A stretch of DNA of 64,000 bases from Gimesia chilikensis (GTDB taxonomy: Bacteria; Planctomycetota; Planctomycetia; Planctomycetales; Planctomycetaceae). Positions 1 through 8,535 of this stretch are shown one piece after another. Within the stretch, counting starts at the first letter, position 1; each line of letters begins with the position of its first letter. Under the pieces are notes generated by a model, which saw nothing but the letters and a program-made list of their open reading frames with translations, searched no databases and was not told the origin of the DNA. The stretch is taken from NCBI RefSeq assembly GCF_007744075.1, contig NZ_CP036266.1, forward strand, positions 6,244,248 through 6,308,247, written 5' to 3'. The position numbers and the translations under genes are program-made.

Positions 1-13
1 TGAGCTGTGACCT

Positions 14-55
14 CCTGCTCGCTGCGCTCGGCTCGAATTGCATTCGAGCCCACCC
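14..55. repeat. Palindromic intergenic repeat, copy 1
   Basis: The core is an 8-bp stem (31-38 pairing with 42-49, GCTCGAAT with ATTCGAGC) preceded by the shared lead-in TGCTCGCTGCGCTCGG. Three more copies occur at 2526-2577, 11310-11360 and 13817-13870. This copy has T:A where the others have C:G, so the stem is kept by paired changes. It lies outside any gene. Confidence 0.75.
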
Positions 56-187
56 CGGATGTTTTCTCTGGTACCATCGAAAGCGGAAGCAGGTTGTATG
101 TCTCCAGGCGGGCGGCCACACAGGGCCGCGCCCTACGTCTGTTTTAGAACTCGCGGATTCCCCGAATTGCATTCATCCGACTCGGTG

Positions 188-210
188 AATACCACGAAAG
201 ACGCGAAACG
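188..210. repeat. Short 'accacgaaag-acgcgaaa' dispersed repeat
   Basis: A short copy of the family seen more fully at 12325-12362, 12966-13005, 13535-13579 and 19811-19834. It lies just beyond the 3' end of the golvesin-like gene. Confidence 0.5.
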
Positions 211-211
211 T

Positions 212-814
212 TTATTCGCCGACATAGATGAACTGAACTGCGTCGGCGATGACGTATTTGCCGTCGGTGCCTGCGTTGGAGATTTTCACCCAGCCTGATT
301 TGCCTTTGACGAAGTGGTAGGTGCCCAGGGTGCGGAAGAGTTTGTTGTGCGGGGGGATCTGCTGCTGGTTGATGCGGATTGTTTTTTCGCCGGCGGCGTG
401 GTGGATCGTGACCGGGGTGTTGGTGGATCTGCGGATGTTGTAGCAGTGCGACATCCGGACTTCGTAGCGGCCGGACTTAGGCAGATCGGGAGTGAAGATG
501 ACCGCTTTCTCCCCCTTCCCTTTTTTCTGATCGTGCAGATAGCCGAGACCAACGTAGGGGGGCGTGTGCGTGGAATACTGCCAGGTGCCGACGAGCCTGG
601 CCTGGGTTTCATCGACGACGATGCCTTTCAGTTTTGTGGGATCGGGCACGATGAAGGGGACGAGTTCAGGTTTATCGACTTCGCCGGGAGCGTGGGTGTT
701 GGCGACTGCTTCGGGGTGGGGTTTGAGTTGGGGCGTGGGTTCGCTGGAATGGAGGTGTGTTTGTGAAATCGAGAGGCAGGCCAGCAGGTTCGCGAGAATG
801 CTTGTGGGTTTCAT
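212..814 (-). CDS. Secreted golvesin C-terminal-like domain protein
   Basis: This 200-residue protein starts with a short hydrophobic N-terminus (about residues 1-22) that looks like a signal peptide. A Pro-rich linker follows to about residue 60. The rest, about 65-198, resembles the golvesin/xanthan-lyase C-terminal-like beta-sandwich: a 'VGTWQYSTHTPPYVGLGYLHD' type opening, then 'FTPDLPKSGRYEVRMS', and an end of the type 'ISNAGTDGKYVIADAVQF'. In planctomycetes this domain is usually attached to FAD-dependent oxidoreductases or lyases; here it stands alone. A carbohydrate or surface-binding role in the cell envelope is inferred from the family. The ATG at 814 is taken as the start, with no strong ribosome binding site. 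It could be a remnant of a larger enzyme, but the signal-like N-terminus argues for a complete small protein. Confidence 0.75.
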   Translation of the reverse strand: MKPTSILANLLACLSISQTHLHSSEPTPQLKPHPEAVANTHAPGEVDKPELVPFIVPDPTKLKGIVVDETQARLVGTWQYSTHTPPYVGLGYLHDQKKGKGEKAVIFTPDLPKSGRYEVRMSHCYNIRRSTNTPVTIHHAAGEKTIRINQQQIPPHNKLFRTLGTYHFVKGKSGWVKISNAGTDGKYVIADAVQFIYVGE

Positions 815-877
815 GAGTGCTGTTTTCTGTGAGCGGAATGGCTCTAGCCACCGGTAAGTAGGTTCATCGCTGGAGAG

Positions 878-1052
878 TTTACCGGCGGCAGTTCGTATTT
901 CTTAATTTAAACGGGCCATACCAAAGTCGTTTCAACCGGGGCTAAGGCCCTGCGGCTAATGGCGTACCCCCTGCTCTGTGTGAGAGCCTGGGGTTGATTG
1001 ATCAGTTCAACGTTTTTCTTTTACCGGCGGCTCGCGCTGTGCCGCTCAGGGT
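878..1052. repeat. Long direct repeat, copy A
   Basis: A 175-bp segment beginning TTACCGGCGGCAGTTCG and ending GCCGCTCAGGGT. It is nearly identical to 2311-2494 in the same orientation. Inside is the module 'aaagtcgtttcaaccggggc' followed by 'taaggccctgcggctaat', found a third time near 13970-14015. The two copies bracket the SUMF1-like gene. Confidence 0.8.
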
Positions 1053-1103
1053 CTGGTGATTATAAAAAAGAGATTGTAACACCAGAAGCTGGCTCTGTGT
1101 GGA

Positions 1104-2246
1104 TTATTTCTGGCGAGGATTGATGACGAGCCTGATTCGGTGAGGCTTTTCTGAATCTACTGGACTCTGGATCTTTGATGGATAGTACTCACGTCCGGAG
1201 AGACTACCTCCGCGGAGGACGATAATTTTCACTGATACCCGCAGCAACCAGTTAAAAAACCCAAAACTGGAGGGAAGCTCTGCTTTCTTTTCCCGCTCCA
1301 GTTGATCCCTGCTCCATTTGGCTTTACGGGGACCTGTTGGATCTTTGAAGTCATTCTCGCGTTGGAAGTAATCGTAAGCATAAAAATCGGAGCAATATTC
1401 CCAGTGATTGCCTACCATGTGATGAACTGTCAGTTTGTTGGCTGACGCGAGTCGCGCAGCAATTTCCCATTGTGCTTCCGTGGGCAGATCGACTCCTTTC
1501 CACTCAGCATAAGTGACTGCATTGTCGTTTGAAGCATGATCATAGGGAGCCTGCCCTCGTTGCGGATCCTTCAGATGCGCTGAAACAGTTTCCTGCACCC
1601 TGGTGATGGTCTGTTTCTGCCTGGGTGAGAGCCTGATACTCTGAAGCCCTTCTTCCAGCGTTTGCTCTTTTTCTGATTCGGGGTTCTCATCGTTGATCAC
1701 ACTTTTCAAAAACTCTGCATAGGCTGCATCAAAGTCTCTTGCTAAATCTGGATTTAATTCCAGCATTCCTCTCCATATGCCGCGCTCATCCTCGTAAGTC
1801 ATCATAAATTCCAGTAACCGAAATTTGACCTGTAGTTCTTCGGGAAACTGGCGGACCTGACTATCTATCTTTTCATCATGCCAATCTGCCTGCTGCATGT
1901 GTTTCCACAATTCCGGCCCAAGCTGGGAGCGGGTCACGCACGTTTCAGAGATATAATAAGAGCTCATTTGCACCTGGATTTCTTTGGAATCCCAAACCTG
2001 ATCTGAGCCGATCATGTAGGTGCCTGCGGGAACCAGTGCATACCACATTCCGGATGCGGGATTCTGTACTCGATTTGGTAAGCCCTCTGTTTTGCCTGCT
2101 TTCACGTCGACTTTGATCGGAAACGGAAAGCGGTCGGGTTTCCCGGGAGCCTTTGATTCCTCTGCCAGGAGGACTGGAGCCGGCACCGTGAGGATGCCAA
2201 GCATCAGCAGGAGAAACCACAGCTTGTAGAGCGAAGCGGTTTGCAT
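1104..2246 (-). CDS. Secreted SUMF1/FGE-fold protein lacking the catalytic cysteines
   Basis: A 380-residue protein if begun at the ATG at 2246, preceded by AGGAAA. The open frame extends to 2294 but the extra 16 residues lack a good start. The N-terminus is a signal peptide (about 1-28). Later segments match the formylglycine-generating-enzyme (SUMF1) fold: 'ALVPAGTYMIGSD', 'DLPTEAQWEIAARLA', 'NHWEYCSDFY' and 'VLRGGSLSGREYYPS'. The fold's middle is interrupted by an acidic helical insertion of about 120 residues containing 'DENPESEKEQTLEEGLQ'. True FGEs carry two redox cysteines just after the RGGSW motif. None is present in that stretch here, so sulfatase activation is unlikely despite the sulfatases nearby. 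The protein is more likely a structural or binding SUMF1 paralogue, as is common in planctomycetes. It is bracketed by two long direct repeats. Confidence 0.8.
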   Translation of the reverse strand: MQTASLYKLWFLLLMLGILTVPAPVLLAEESKAPGKPDRFPFPIKVDVKAGKTEGLPNRVQNPASGMWYALVPAGTYMIGSDQVWDSKEIQVQMSSYYISETCVTRSQLGPELWKHMQQADWHDEKIDSQVRQFPEELQVKFRLLEFMMTYEDERGIWRGMLELNPDLARDFDAAYAEFLKSVINDENPESEKEQTLEEGLQSIRLSPRQKQTITRVQETVSAHLKDPQRGQAPYDHASNDNAVTYAEWKGVDLPTEAQWEIAARLASANKLTVHHMVGNHWEYCSDFYAYDYFQRENDFKDPTGPRKAKWSRDQLEREKKAELPSSFGFFNWLLRVSVKIIVLRGGSLSGREYYPSKIQSPVDSEKPHRIRLVINPRQK

Positions 2247-2310
2247 GAGAACTGTTTCCTGTGCTTGCGAAGGCGTTGGAGACCGAACGATCAAATCAAC
2301 GTTTTCACTG

Positions 2311-2494
2311 GTTACCGGCGGCAGTTCGTGTTTCTAAATTTGAATGGGCCATACCAAAGTCGTTTCAACCGGGGCTAAGGCCCTGCGGCTAATGGTGTAA
2401 CCCCTGCCCTGTGTGAGAGCCTGGGGGTGGTTGATCAGTTCAACGTTTTCTTTTTTACCGGGTTACCGGCGGCTGGCGTTTTGCCGCTCAGGGT
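2311..2494. repeat. Long direct repeat, copy B
   Basis: Near-identical to 878-1052 over its whole length, same orientation. It lies directly upstream of the SUMF1-like gene. A short internal duplication ('ttaccgggttaccggcggc') accounts for most of the length difference. Confidence 0.8.
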
Positions 2495-2525
2495 GAGGCG
2501 CGATTACTGACTCGTTGCTCTTCTT

Positions 2526-2577
2526 CCCTGTGATTTCCTGCTTGCTGCGCTCGGCCCGAATTCTATTCGGGCCTACC
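2526..2577. repeat. Palindromic intergenic repeat, copy 2
   Basis: The stem is 553-561 relative to 2000 (GGCCCGAAT, 2553-2561) paired with ATTCGGGCC (2565-2573), loop of 3 nt, preceded by the shared GCTTGCTGCGCTC lead-in. It lies immediately 3' of the DUF116/polyprenyl-synthetase gene and could also act as a transcription boundary. Confidence 0.75.
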
Positions 2578-2607
2578 CGCGAAATCGTGTCTTTGAAACC
2601 TAGGGAT

Positions 2608-4455
2608 CTAGGCGATTGGTTGTGGCATCAGAACCGGGAGATCGGGTTTGACCTCGGGGGTTTCTTCGGCCAGTACTGTTTCGCAGAAGAATTTCAACAG
2701 CTGTTTCAGGTCTTCGTTCTGGACACTCTCGGCCAGTTCTTCGGCCCGGTCGCGTGACTTGTCGACCAGGACTTCGGCTTTCGTGAAGACATCGCAGGCT
2801 TCGTAGATTTTCCGTAGCCGGTTGATGCGTGCGTAGTCCGAAGGACCGCCGCCGTTGAGAATCTCTTTGAGTTCGGCATTCTGCTGATCGTCGCCGGCCT
2901 GCAGGGCCAGGGCGAGTAACAGTGTGGGCCGCATCGCCAGGGCGTCCTGACCGGAGATGAGCTTGTTGTTGTCATCGCCGCGCCAGTCTTTGAGGTCGTT
3001 CAGAATCTGGAAGCCGACGCCGATCTGACGTGAGAAGGAAGAGATCAGTTCTTCGTACTCGCCAGCGGAGCCGGTCATCCGCACGCCGGCATAGAGGGCG
3101 GCTTCGAATGCGGGGGACGTTTTGAGAGCGTAGATCTGTAAGGCATCCAGCGGGGAGAGTTCGAAGGTCTCGCTTTCCTGCCAGGCCATTTCAGCCCCCT
3201 GCCCTTCACAGAGCTTGAGATGTGCGGCGGCCATTTTTTCGACCAGATCTGCAGCGGCTTCAGCACCGATGTCGGCCCGGGCTTCGTTGAGCAGCCGGTA
3301 ACCGATGCCGATCAGGTAGTCGCCGATGTTGATGGCCATGCCGGTGCCGTGCTGACGGTGCAGGGTTTCCTGACCGTAACGGTACTGGTCATCGTCTTCG
3401 ATGTCGTCGTGAATCAGTGACGCTTTGTGGAAGACCTCGATGGCCATCGCGGCTTTCTGCACGCCCAGCGGATAAGTCTGACTGCTGTCTGCTGCCTCGT
3501 CCTGTTGTGCCTTGATCAGAGCATCGTAGGCAGCCAGGGTGATGAAGGGCCGGAAGCGTTTGCCGCCATGCTTGAGCCATTCGTAAGCGATAGCTTCGGT
3601 CTTGCCCAGCGGGGTGCGGGCGGCGGCTTCGGTTTTCGTACGGAGCGGCGGCAGAATTTCGTCGAAGTGTTCTTCGAACAGCGAGTTGGCGGCCCGCATG
3701 GTGGGCAGATAGCTGCGGGTCAGCGGCTGTTCGAGTGGTTCATATTTCTCGAGGACTTCCCAGATCCAGGGCTCGTCCATCTTGGTGTTTTTACAGTCGC
3801 CTGAATGCAGGGGGACAGCGTAAGAAGGTACGCCGGCGATGAGGACTTTGTCGATCGACTTTTCCAGCACGTTGAGACAGGCCACCCCGAGGATGCCGTC
3901 CACGTAACCGCCGACGATAATCTTGAGGACCACGGGGGAACCTTCGGCGACGAGCACCTTGTAGCCCAGCTTTTCGGCTTTGACTTTGTAGTCAGCGATA
4001 GAGCAGGCGCCACATTTTTCGCAGTCGAGGCCGAACTCATCGTATTCCGCGGGACAGCCTTCGGCGTGTTTCAGGCAGTGCGGCAGGAGGAGCAGGCGGC
4101 GTTCGAAGGGAATCGCGAGGAACTGGCGTTTCCAGAAGAAGTTGCCGATCAGCACCATCATGAAGCCGAGGAATTTTTCGGGCTGTTCCATTTCCGCCAG
4201 CAGTTCGCGCGACCAGTCTTCCAGCATCGCTTTGGTGAAGGGATTGGAGCAGTCGAGACGTTGCACGTACTTCTCGGCTTCTGCTTTCATCTCTTCGCGC
4301 AGCGCAAGGGTTTCCGGCACCGCCTTGAGATGGCTGGTACTGCGGCGTTTTCTTTTGACCGGTTTGGGATCTTCGGAAGCACGGCCCTCAGCTTGATCGT
4401 GAGCGGGGACGCGTTTGTCTTCGGAACTTTCCTGGTCTAAAGGCGCAATGGACAC
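2608..4455 (-). CDS. DUF116 / polyprenyl synthetase fusion
   Basis: The start is the GTG at 4455, chosen because GAGGAG lies six bases upstream; the frame continues further upstream without a better start. The product is 615 residues. After a charged linker, residues of about 65-245 match DUF116, with a cysteine set at 127, 134, 145, 148 and 151 that could bind metal or an Fe-S cluster. Residues of about 280-600 are an all-alpha trans-prenyltransferase: KRFRP at 299-303 and the first Asp-rich motif DDIED at 350-354. The second Asp-rich motif reads NDLKD (486-490) instead of the usual DDxxD. The family condenses isopentenyl diphosphate with allylic diphosphates. It follows the squalene-hopene cyclase gene by 83 nt on the same strand, so a role in terpenoid supply is inferred. 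Product chain length cannot be read from the sequence. Confidence 0.85.
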   Translation of the reverse strand: MSIAPLDQESSEDKRVPAHDQAEGRASEDPKPVKRKRRSTSHLKAVPETLALREEMKAEAEKYVQRLDCSNPFTKAMLEDWSRELLAEMEQPEKFLGFMMVLIGNFFWKRQFLAIPFERRLLLLPHCLKHAEGCPAEYDEFGLDCEKCGACSIADYKVKAEKLGYKVLVAEGSPVVLKIIVGGYVDGILGVACLNVLEKSIDKVLIAGVPSYAVPLHSGDCKNTKMDEPWIWEVLEKYEPLEQPLTRSYLPTMRAANSLFEEHFDEILPPLRTKTEAAARTPLGKTEAIAYEWLKHGGKRFRPFITLAAYDALIKAQQDEAADSSQTYPLGVQKAAMAIEVFHKASLIHDDIEDDDQYRYGQETLHRQHGTGMAINIGDYLIGIGYRLLNEARADIGAEAAADLVEKMAAAHLKLCEGQGAEMAWQESETFELSPLDALQIYALKTSPAFEAALYAGVRMTGSAGEYEELISSFSRQIGVGFQILNDLKDWRGDDNNKLISGQDALAMRPTLLLALALQAGDDQQNAELKEILNGGGPSDYARINRLRKIYEACDVFTKAEVLVDKSRDRAEELAESVQNEDLKQLLKFFCETVLAEETPEVKPDLPVLMPQPIA

Positions 4456-4538
4456 GGAAGACTCCTCTATGGTTAGTATCTCATTCGAGTGGTAACACAA
4501 TGAATGTAGAAAATCAGGCTTGAGAACGCAGGTGGGAC

Positions 4539-6398
4539 CTATTTTTCCTTTACGGACATTATAGGGGAATCTGCTCCTTCAAGCGACAATCTAAATTTCT
4601 CATCCGGACATTTTTTAAAAACCGTTTCCGCCCTTTGTAAGGCAGAAACAGAGAAGATAACTGGATAAAGTTGTTCGAAATACCAGAGTTTGGCAAAGTA
4701 AAACCCGATGGGTGTGGTCTCTGTATAGGTGCCTGCTTCGACGCGATCGAGCAGCCAGCCCAGCCCCTGTTGCAGGCAGGGATTCTCCAGCGAAAGTCCC
4801 ACGGACAGCAGAGCATCGACGGCGAGCGCTGTCTCTTCCACGCTGGACGGTGCGCCTTCCGCGCCGCCCCAGCCACCATCGGAATTCTGTACGCTTTGCA
4901 TAAACTGGATGGCCTGTTCCGCCTGGGGCATTGCACGACGTTCTTCGTCTGCATAGGCAGCCAGCACGCGTGCCGTCCCGTAGACCGGGTTCTCGTCATC
5001 ATCGACATGCTGATTCCCGAACCAGAGGGGTAGCCAGGAACCGTCGGGCCTCTGTTGGGCGGCGAGGTATTTATAGCCGCGTTCGATGGCCTGGGTTGAC
5101 CGAGTGCGTAGAGTGCTCTCTTCGGCTGTTGCATCCGTTTTGAGCCAGGCATCCAGCGCCCGCAGAACGTGTGCCGAGATGTCTGCAGCACTTTGATCGA
5201 AGGGGAGCGTCCCCCAGCCGCGACAGAAAGTAGGCCAGCCGCCGTTGGAGTTCTGCAGATCGAGCAGCCAGTTGACGCCGTTCCGCAGAGAGGTCCGCAA
5301 TTCGGGTGAGGCCTCTTCGGCATCGTCTGTCTGCAGGTTCAACAGAGCGAGGATAGCGCCGGGGGTATCGTCGGCATCGGGTACGCCGCCGGGCAGATCG
5401 GTCCAGGCCCAGCCTCCGGGTTCGGCTGCAGTGTAGGGATGAAGTTCGGTGTATTGCTGTTGAATCAGCCATTCGCGAATCGGCGTTTTTTCGAATTCCG
5501 ACAGCGTGCCTTCCAGGGCGTTGACGGATAGCGTCGTCGTCCAGGTGGCGAGGTTGGTGTCGATGGGCCAGCTGCCGTCGGGGCGTACGGAGTCGAGCAG
5601 GAACGCGAGTCCTTTCTGTACGACCGGATGATCGACGAGTCCCATGCCGGCCAGACTCATGGTGACGAAACTGGTCAGCGGGGCAGCTTCGAGGAAGCCG
5701 CCGTTTTCGGGTTGAATTTCGATCAGTTTTTTCAGACTGCGTTTAACAGACAGCTTACGGATCAGCCGCAGAATCGGATTGCGGGGCTTACAGAAGTGGT
5801 GCCTGACCTGACCGATGGCGATCAGTGCGGGCAGAGCGTAGCTGACCACGGGAAGCTTGACGGTTTTGTAAAAGCGATGCGGCAGACAGGAGAGTTCAAA
5901 CGGAAGCGCGGGAATGGTTTTCCATTTGACGAGTCCGGCCAGGGCGCAGTGTGTGAGGATCGGCACGGAAAACGTTTTGTCTTTGCCGTAGCGTTCCACG
6001 ACGGCTTTAACGCCTCCCACCCGGTCGATGTATTGACGGGCGTTGACAACGTGGGAGACATAGTGCTCTGTATTTTTCGTCGCATGAAAGGCGGCATGAC
6101 AGAGCATCGTGGTGGAGATATTGCTGAAGCTCTTGACGGTGTCACCCCAGCCGCCATCGGGGTTCTGGTGCCGGGACAGCCAGCGGATGCCCTGTTCGAT
6201 GTAAACGTTGAGCGAATCATCGTCGGCGGGGCGTTGTCGACGGATCATCTCAAGGGCCATGATGGCGGTGGCTGTCGAGAGAGCTGAGGTCGAAAGTTCT
6301 CCTTCCCAGTGGCCGGCGGCATTACGGGCACTCAGCAGATAGTCGCGAACCCGCTGCGAGGCTGCCTGCACGCGTTGGTAGGAGATGGTCTCACTCAT
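4539..6398 (-). CDS. shc: Squalene-hopene cyclase family protein
   Basis: A 619-residue terpene cyclase of the squalene-hopene cyclase family, which cyclises squalene (or a related polyprene) to hopene/hopanol at the membrane. The protonating motif DxDD is present as DADDT at 341-345. QW-type repeats can be seen, such as '[16 protein letters not shown]' near 78-93, '[19 protein letters not shown]' near 272-290 and 'QNSDGGWGG' further on. The C-terminus has the family's '[20 protein letters not shown]' signature. The ATG at 6398 is preceded by AGGAA. The gene is third in a probable operon after an H-protein-like and a ferredoxin-like gene (45 nt gap) and before a prenyl synthetase. It is slightly shorter than proteobacterial enzymes; the substrate could be another polyprene. 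Confidence 0.9.
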   Translation of the reverse strand: MSETISYQRVQAASQRVRDYLLSARNAAGHWEGELSTSALSTATAIMALEMIRRQRPADDDSLNVYIEQGIRWLSRHQNPDGGWGDTVKSFSNISTTMLCHAAFHATKNTEHYVSHVVNARQYIDRVGGVKAVVERYGKDKTFSVPILTHCALAGLVKWKTIPALPFELSCLPHRFYKTVKLPVVSYALPALIAIGQVRHHFCKPRNPILRLIRKLSVKRSLKKLIEIQPENGGFLEAAPLTSFVTMSLAGMGLVDHPVVQKGLAFLLDSVRPDGSWPIDTNLATWTTTLSVNALEGTLSEFEKTPIREWLIQQQYTELHPYTAAEPGGWAWTDLPGGVPDADDTPGAILALLNLQTDDAEEASPELRTSLRNGVNWLLDLQNSNGGWPTFCRGWGTLPFDQSAADISAHVLRALDAWLKTDATAEESTLRTRSTQAIERGYKYLAAQQRPDGSWLPLWFGNQHVDDDENPVYGTARVLAAYADEERRAMPQAEQAIQFMQSVQNSDGGWGGAEGAPSSVEETALAVDALLSVGLSLENPCLQQGLGWLLDRVEAGTYTETTPIGFYFAKLWYFEQLYPVIFSVSALQRAETVFKKCPDEKFRLSLEGADSPIMSVKEK

Positions 6399-6443
6399 TC
6401 AGGTCTGTTCCTGCCGGGAGTTTCGTATGGGAAAGGAGAACGT

Positions 6444-7481
6444 TTAAATATCGAGTGCATCCAGGTTGTCCATCAAGTCCTCCAGCTCTTCATCGGTGGC
6501 CTTGGAGACTTTGGAAGACTTGCGGAGGCCGACTCCCATGCCCACGGCATCGCGTCCGTCCGCCACCAGTTCTGCATCACGTTCCCGGGCCGCCATCTCG
6601 AGTGCATCAGGGGCCCCAAACAGTTTGGAAAGATCAATTTTCAGGCCAGCGACTTCACCATCCGCGCCGGCGATGCCCGGCGTTTTATGACCGGGGAAGA
6701 TAATCGCATTCTCGGGACAGACACGACTGCAGGCCGGACATCCCTTTTTGCAGCTGTCCTGCTCTTCAACCAGGATCTGTCCCCCCTGGTCGACGCCGTA
6801 AACGCCAAACAGGCAGAAGTCGATGCACTCCATACAGTTCGTGCAGAGGCCGTAATCGATGACCGGATACCAGCGGCGTTTGGTCGGTTCCAGTTTGACG
6901 TCTTCTGTTGTTTCCGCGCCGTTGTTTTTGTCGGCGTTGATGATGTCCAGCGGTTTGAGATACTTTTCCAGTTGTGCCGGCTGAGGGGCGGACTGCAGCA
7001 TGTCCATCAAGGGGACGGTCTGCACCTGGGATTCGCCGGCGATACGTTTGATTTCCTGGACGTAGTCTTCCGGCTTTGAACTCACGCGGAGGTCGATCGA
7101 GTAGATGTGTCGATCGGGGATTGTTTTGTTGCGTTCGGGATTTTCGAAAGGTGCGTTCTGCTTCTGTTCCTCTTCTTCGTCTTCGTCCACTTCTTCTCTG
7201 AGCAGGACGTGCCCTTCCTTGCCGCGGACTCCCTGGCGATCCAGGATCCAGTGACAGGCACGGGGATACAGCCAGGAGAGGATCACCAGATCCCCCCGCA
7301 GTGCCTGCAGGAAGAGGGTGCCGGTATGGTCGGCGGAAAGATCGTAGAGATGGGGAACCAGCGAGACTTCGATCTCGGGTTCCATCAACAGTGTGGCGGC
7401 GAGAGTCTCTTCGAGCTCACGTTTGGCGGGATTTTTCCCCTGAGCCTGAGAGATCACCACTGTTAATTTTTTGTCAGCCAT
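6444..7481 (-). CDS. 4Fe-4S dicluster ferredoxin-domain protein
   Basis: A 345-residue cytoplasmic protein. Residues of about 205-262 hold a two-cluster ferredoxin domain with Cys at 213, 216, 219, 223 and 244, 248, 251, 255; the second set has the spacing [13 protein letters not shown]. The first ~180 residues form an uncharacterised alpha/beta region with an acidic stretch (about 97-106, DEDEEEE). The C-terminal ~80 residues are helical and acidic. The position between an H-protein-like gene (52 nt away) and the hopene cyclase gene suggests it passes electrons in that pathway, but the partner is not known. No signal peptide is seen. The ATG at 7481 has AAAGG upstream. Confidence 0.85.
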   Translation of the reverse strand: MADKKLTVVISQAQGKNPAKRELEETLAATLLMEPEIEVSLVPHLYDLSADHTGTLFLQALRGDLVILSWLYPRACHWILDRQGVRGKEGHVLLREEVDEDEEEEQKQNAPFENPERNKTIPDRHIYSIDLRVSSKPEDYVQEIKRIAGESQVQTVPLMDMLQSAPQPAQLEKYLKPLDIINADKNNGAETTEDVKLEPTKRRWYPVIDYGLCTNCMECIDFCLFGVYGVDQGGQILVEEQDSCKKGCPACSRVCPENAIIFPGHKTPGIAGADGEVAGLKIDLSKLFGAPDALEMAARERDAELVADGRDAVGMGVGLRKSSKVSKATDEELEDLMDNLDALDI

Positions 7482-7533
7482 ACTGAAAACCTTTTCAACG
7501 CGAAACGATACTCAATCCACATCAAATCGTTTC

Positions 7534-7986
7534 TCAGTTGAGTTGTCCTTTGATGATCCGCTGTGTCTGTTCCCACACACTGTCTAATAGTTGCAGATAC
7601 TCGGGTGGGGTCAACCACTGGGCATCTGACTCCATCTCAAACAGCCAGCCTTTGTCGTAATTGTCTGACTGATTGATGGCCGAGGGATCGTTCAACAGTG
7701 CTTCGTTAAATTCCAGGATCTTGCCTTCCGAGGGGGAAAACAGGTCAGACAGTGCCTTGGAACTTTCGATCTCCCCGATTTTCTGCTTTTCCCGCACCAC
7801 AGTAAACGGATCGATAAACCAGTCCAGGAAATAGACATCCTGCAACAACCGAACCGAGTAAGCCGTAAATCCGACGCGGTAATGGTCCTCCTGCGGCAGT
7901 AACCACAGGTGTGACTTACTATAAACACGGTCCTGAGGAATTCGGGCCTCGAAATTCCCCATCATAAAGACAAGATCGTCAGGCAT
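7534..7986 (-). CDS. Glycine cleavage H-protein-like lipoyl carrier
   Basis: About 150 residues from the ATG at 7986; the frame reaches 8019 with a TTG, and in-frame Met codons a few residues later are also possible. The lipoyl domain is recognisable: 'RIPQDRVYSKSHLWLL' at the N-terminus and 'GEIESSKALSDLFSPSEGKI', with the lysine of ESSKA as the probable lipoylation site. H-proteins shuttle an aminomethyl group in glycine cleavage, but no gcvT or gcvP is nearby. Instead the gene leads an apparent operon with Fe-S, hopene cyclase and DUF116/prenyl synthetase genes. A non-glycine role, as for other H-like carriers that work with Fe-S enzymes, is therefore plausible but unproven. Confidence 0.8.
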   Translation of the reverse strand: MPDDLVFMMGNFEARIPQDRVYSKSHLWLLPQEDHYRVGFTAYSVRLLQDVYFLDWFIDPFTVVREKQKIGEIESSKALSDLFSPSEGKILEFNEALLNDPSAINQSDNYDKGWLFEMESDAQWLTPPEYLQLLDSVWEQTQRIIKGQLN

Positions 7987-8307
7987 GGTTGGATTGTGCT
8001 GTGAGCATCGTTGGAACAAGGCTCAGGGGAACAGGGGATTATCCCAAAACGGATACGGGCAGGATTTTTCGCAATATACACTACCTAAATAGTAGAAACA
8101 GTTTGTGCGCGGGATGCAAGCAGGATTCCCTCGCGAATGACGGGAACCAAAAATTTTATCACCGCCGGTCCGTAAAACTTTCACGCGGGGCTGGTTGTAT
8201 CGACGGGCCGTCAGCCGAGGATGCAGATCACAGGTGTGAACTCCTGGCTGTGCTGAACCAGCTGAATCCCGGGATTTCGAGTGCCGGAAGCACTCCACAA
8301 GCATATC

Positions 8308-8328
8308 GTATGCCTATTGTACCTACCT
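8308..8328 (+). promoter_or_regulatory. Candidate operator, site 1
   Basis: Reads GTATGCCT followed by ATTGTACCTACCT. It matches a second site at 8476-8495 in 11 of the 12 core positions. The resemblance to the GTAC-rich operators described for AraR, a regulator with the same GntR-plus-LacI build as the downstream gene, suggests autoregulation. This is an inference. Confidence 0.4.
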
Positions 8329-8475
8329 ATCTCCTGAAAGACACTGATTTTCCGCTGTTCCTCTGACAACTGGTAGCCTGCCTTACTCCCGCTCCTGGCA
8401 AAACATTCGTTGGTTTTTCTAAATATTTTGTTTGACAGCTGATTTTTCGAGGGTAATATCGAAACCAGTCAACAG

Positions 8476-8495
8476 GTATGGCATTGTACGTACCT
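8476..8495 (+). promoter_or_regulatory. Candidate operator, site 2
   Basis: Reads GTATGGC followed by ATTGTACGTACCT, centred on the palindrome GTACGTAC, about 40 bp before the regulator's start codon. See site 1 at 8308-8328. Confidence 0.45.
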
Positions 8496-8535
8496 TTCAT
8501 CTCATGACTGATACTGAACTTGAGGAAATCTAACC

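Larger units (their letters stand above)
7987..8535. other. Divergent intergenic region
   Basis: About 550 bp between the H-protein-like operon (minus) and the GntR/LacI regulator (plus). Apart from the two related sites listed separately I see no gene, RNA or terminator. Promoters for both directions should lie here. Confidence 0.6.
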
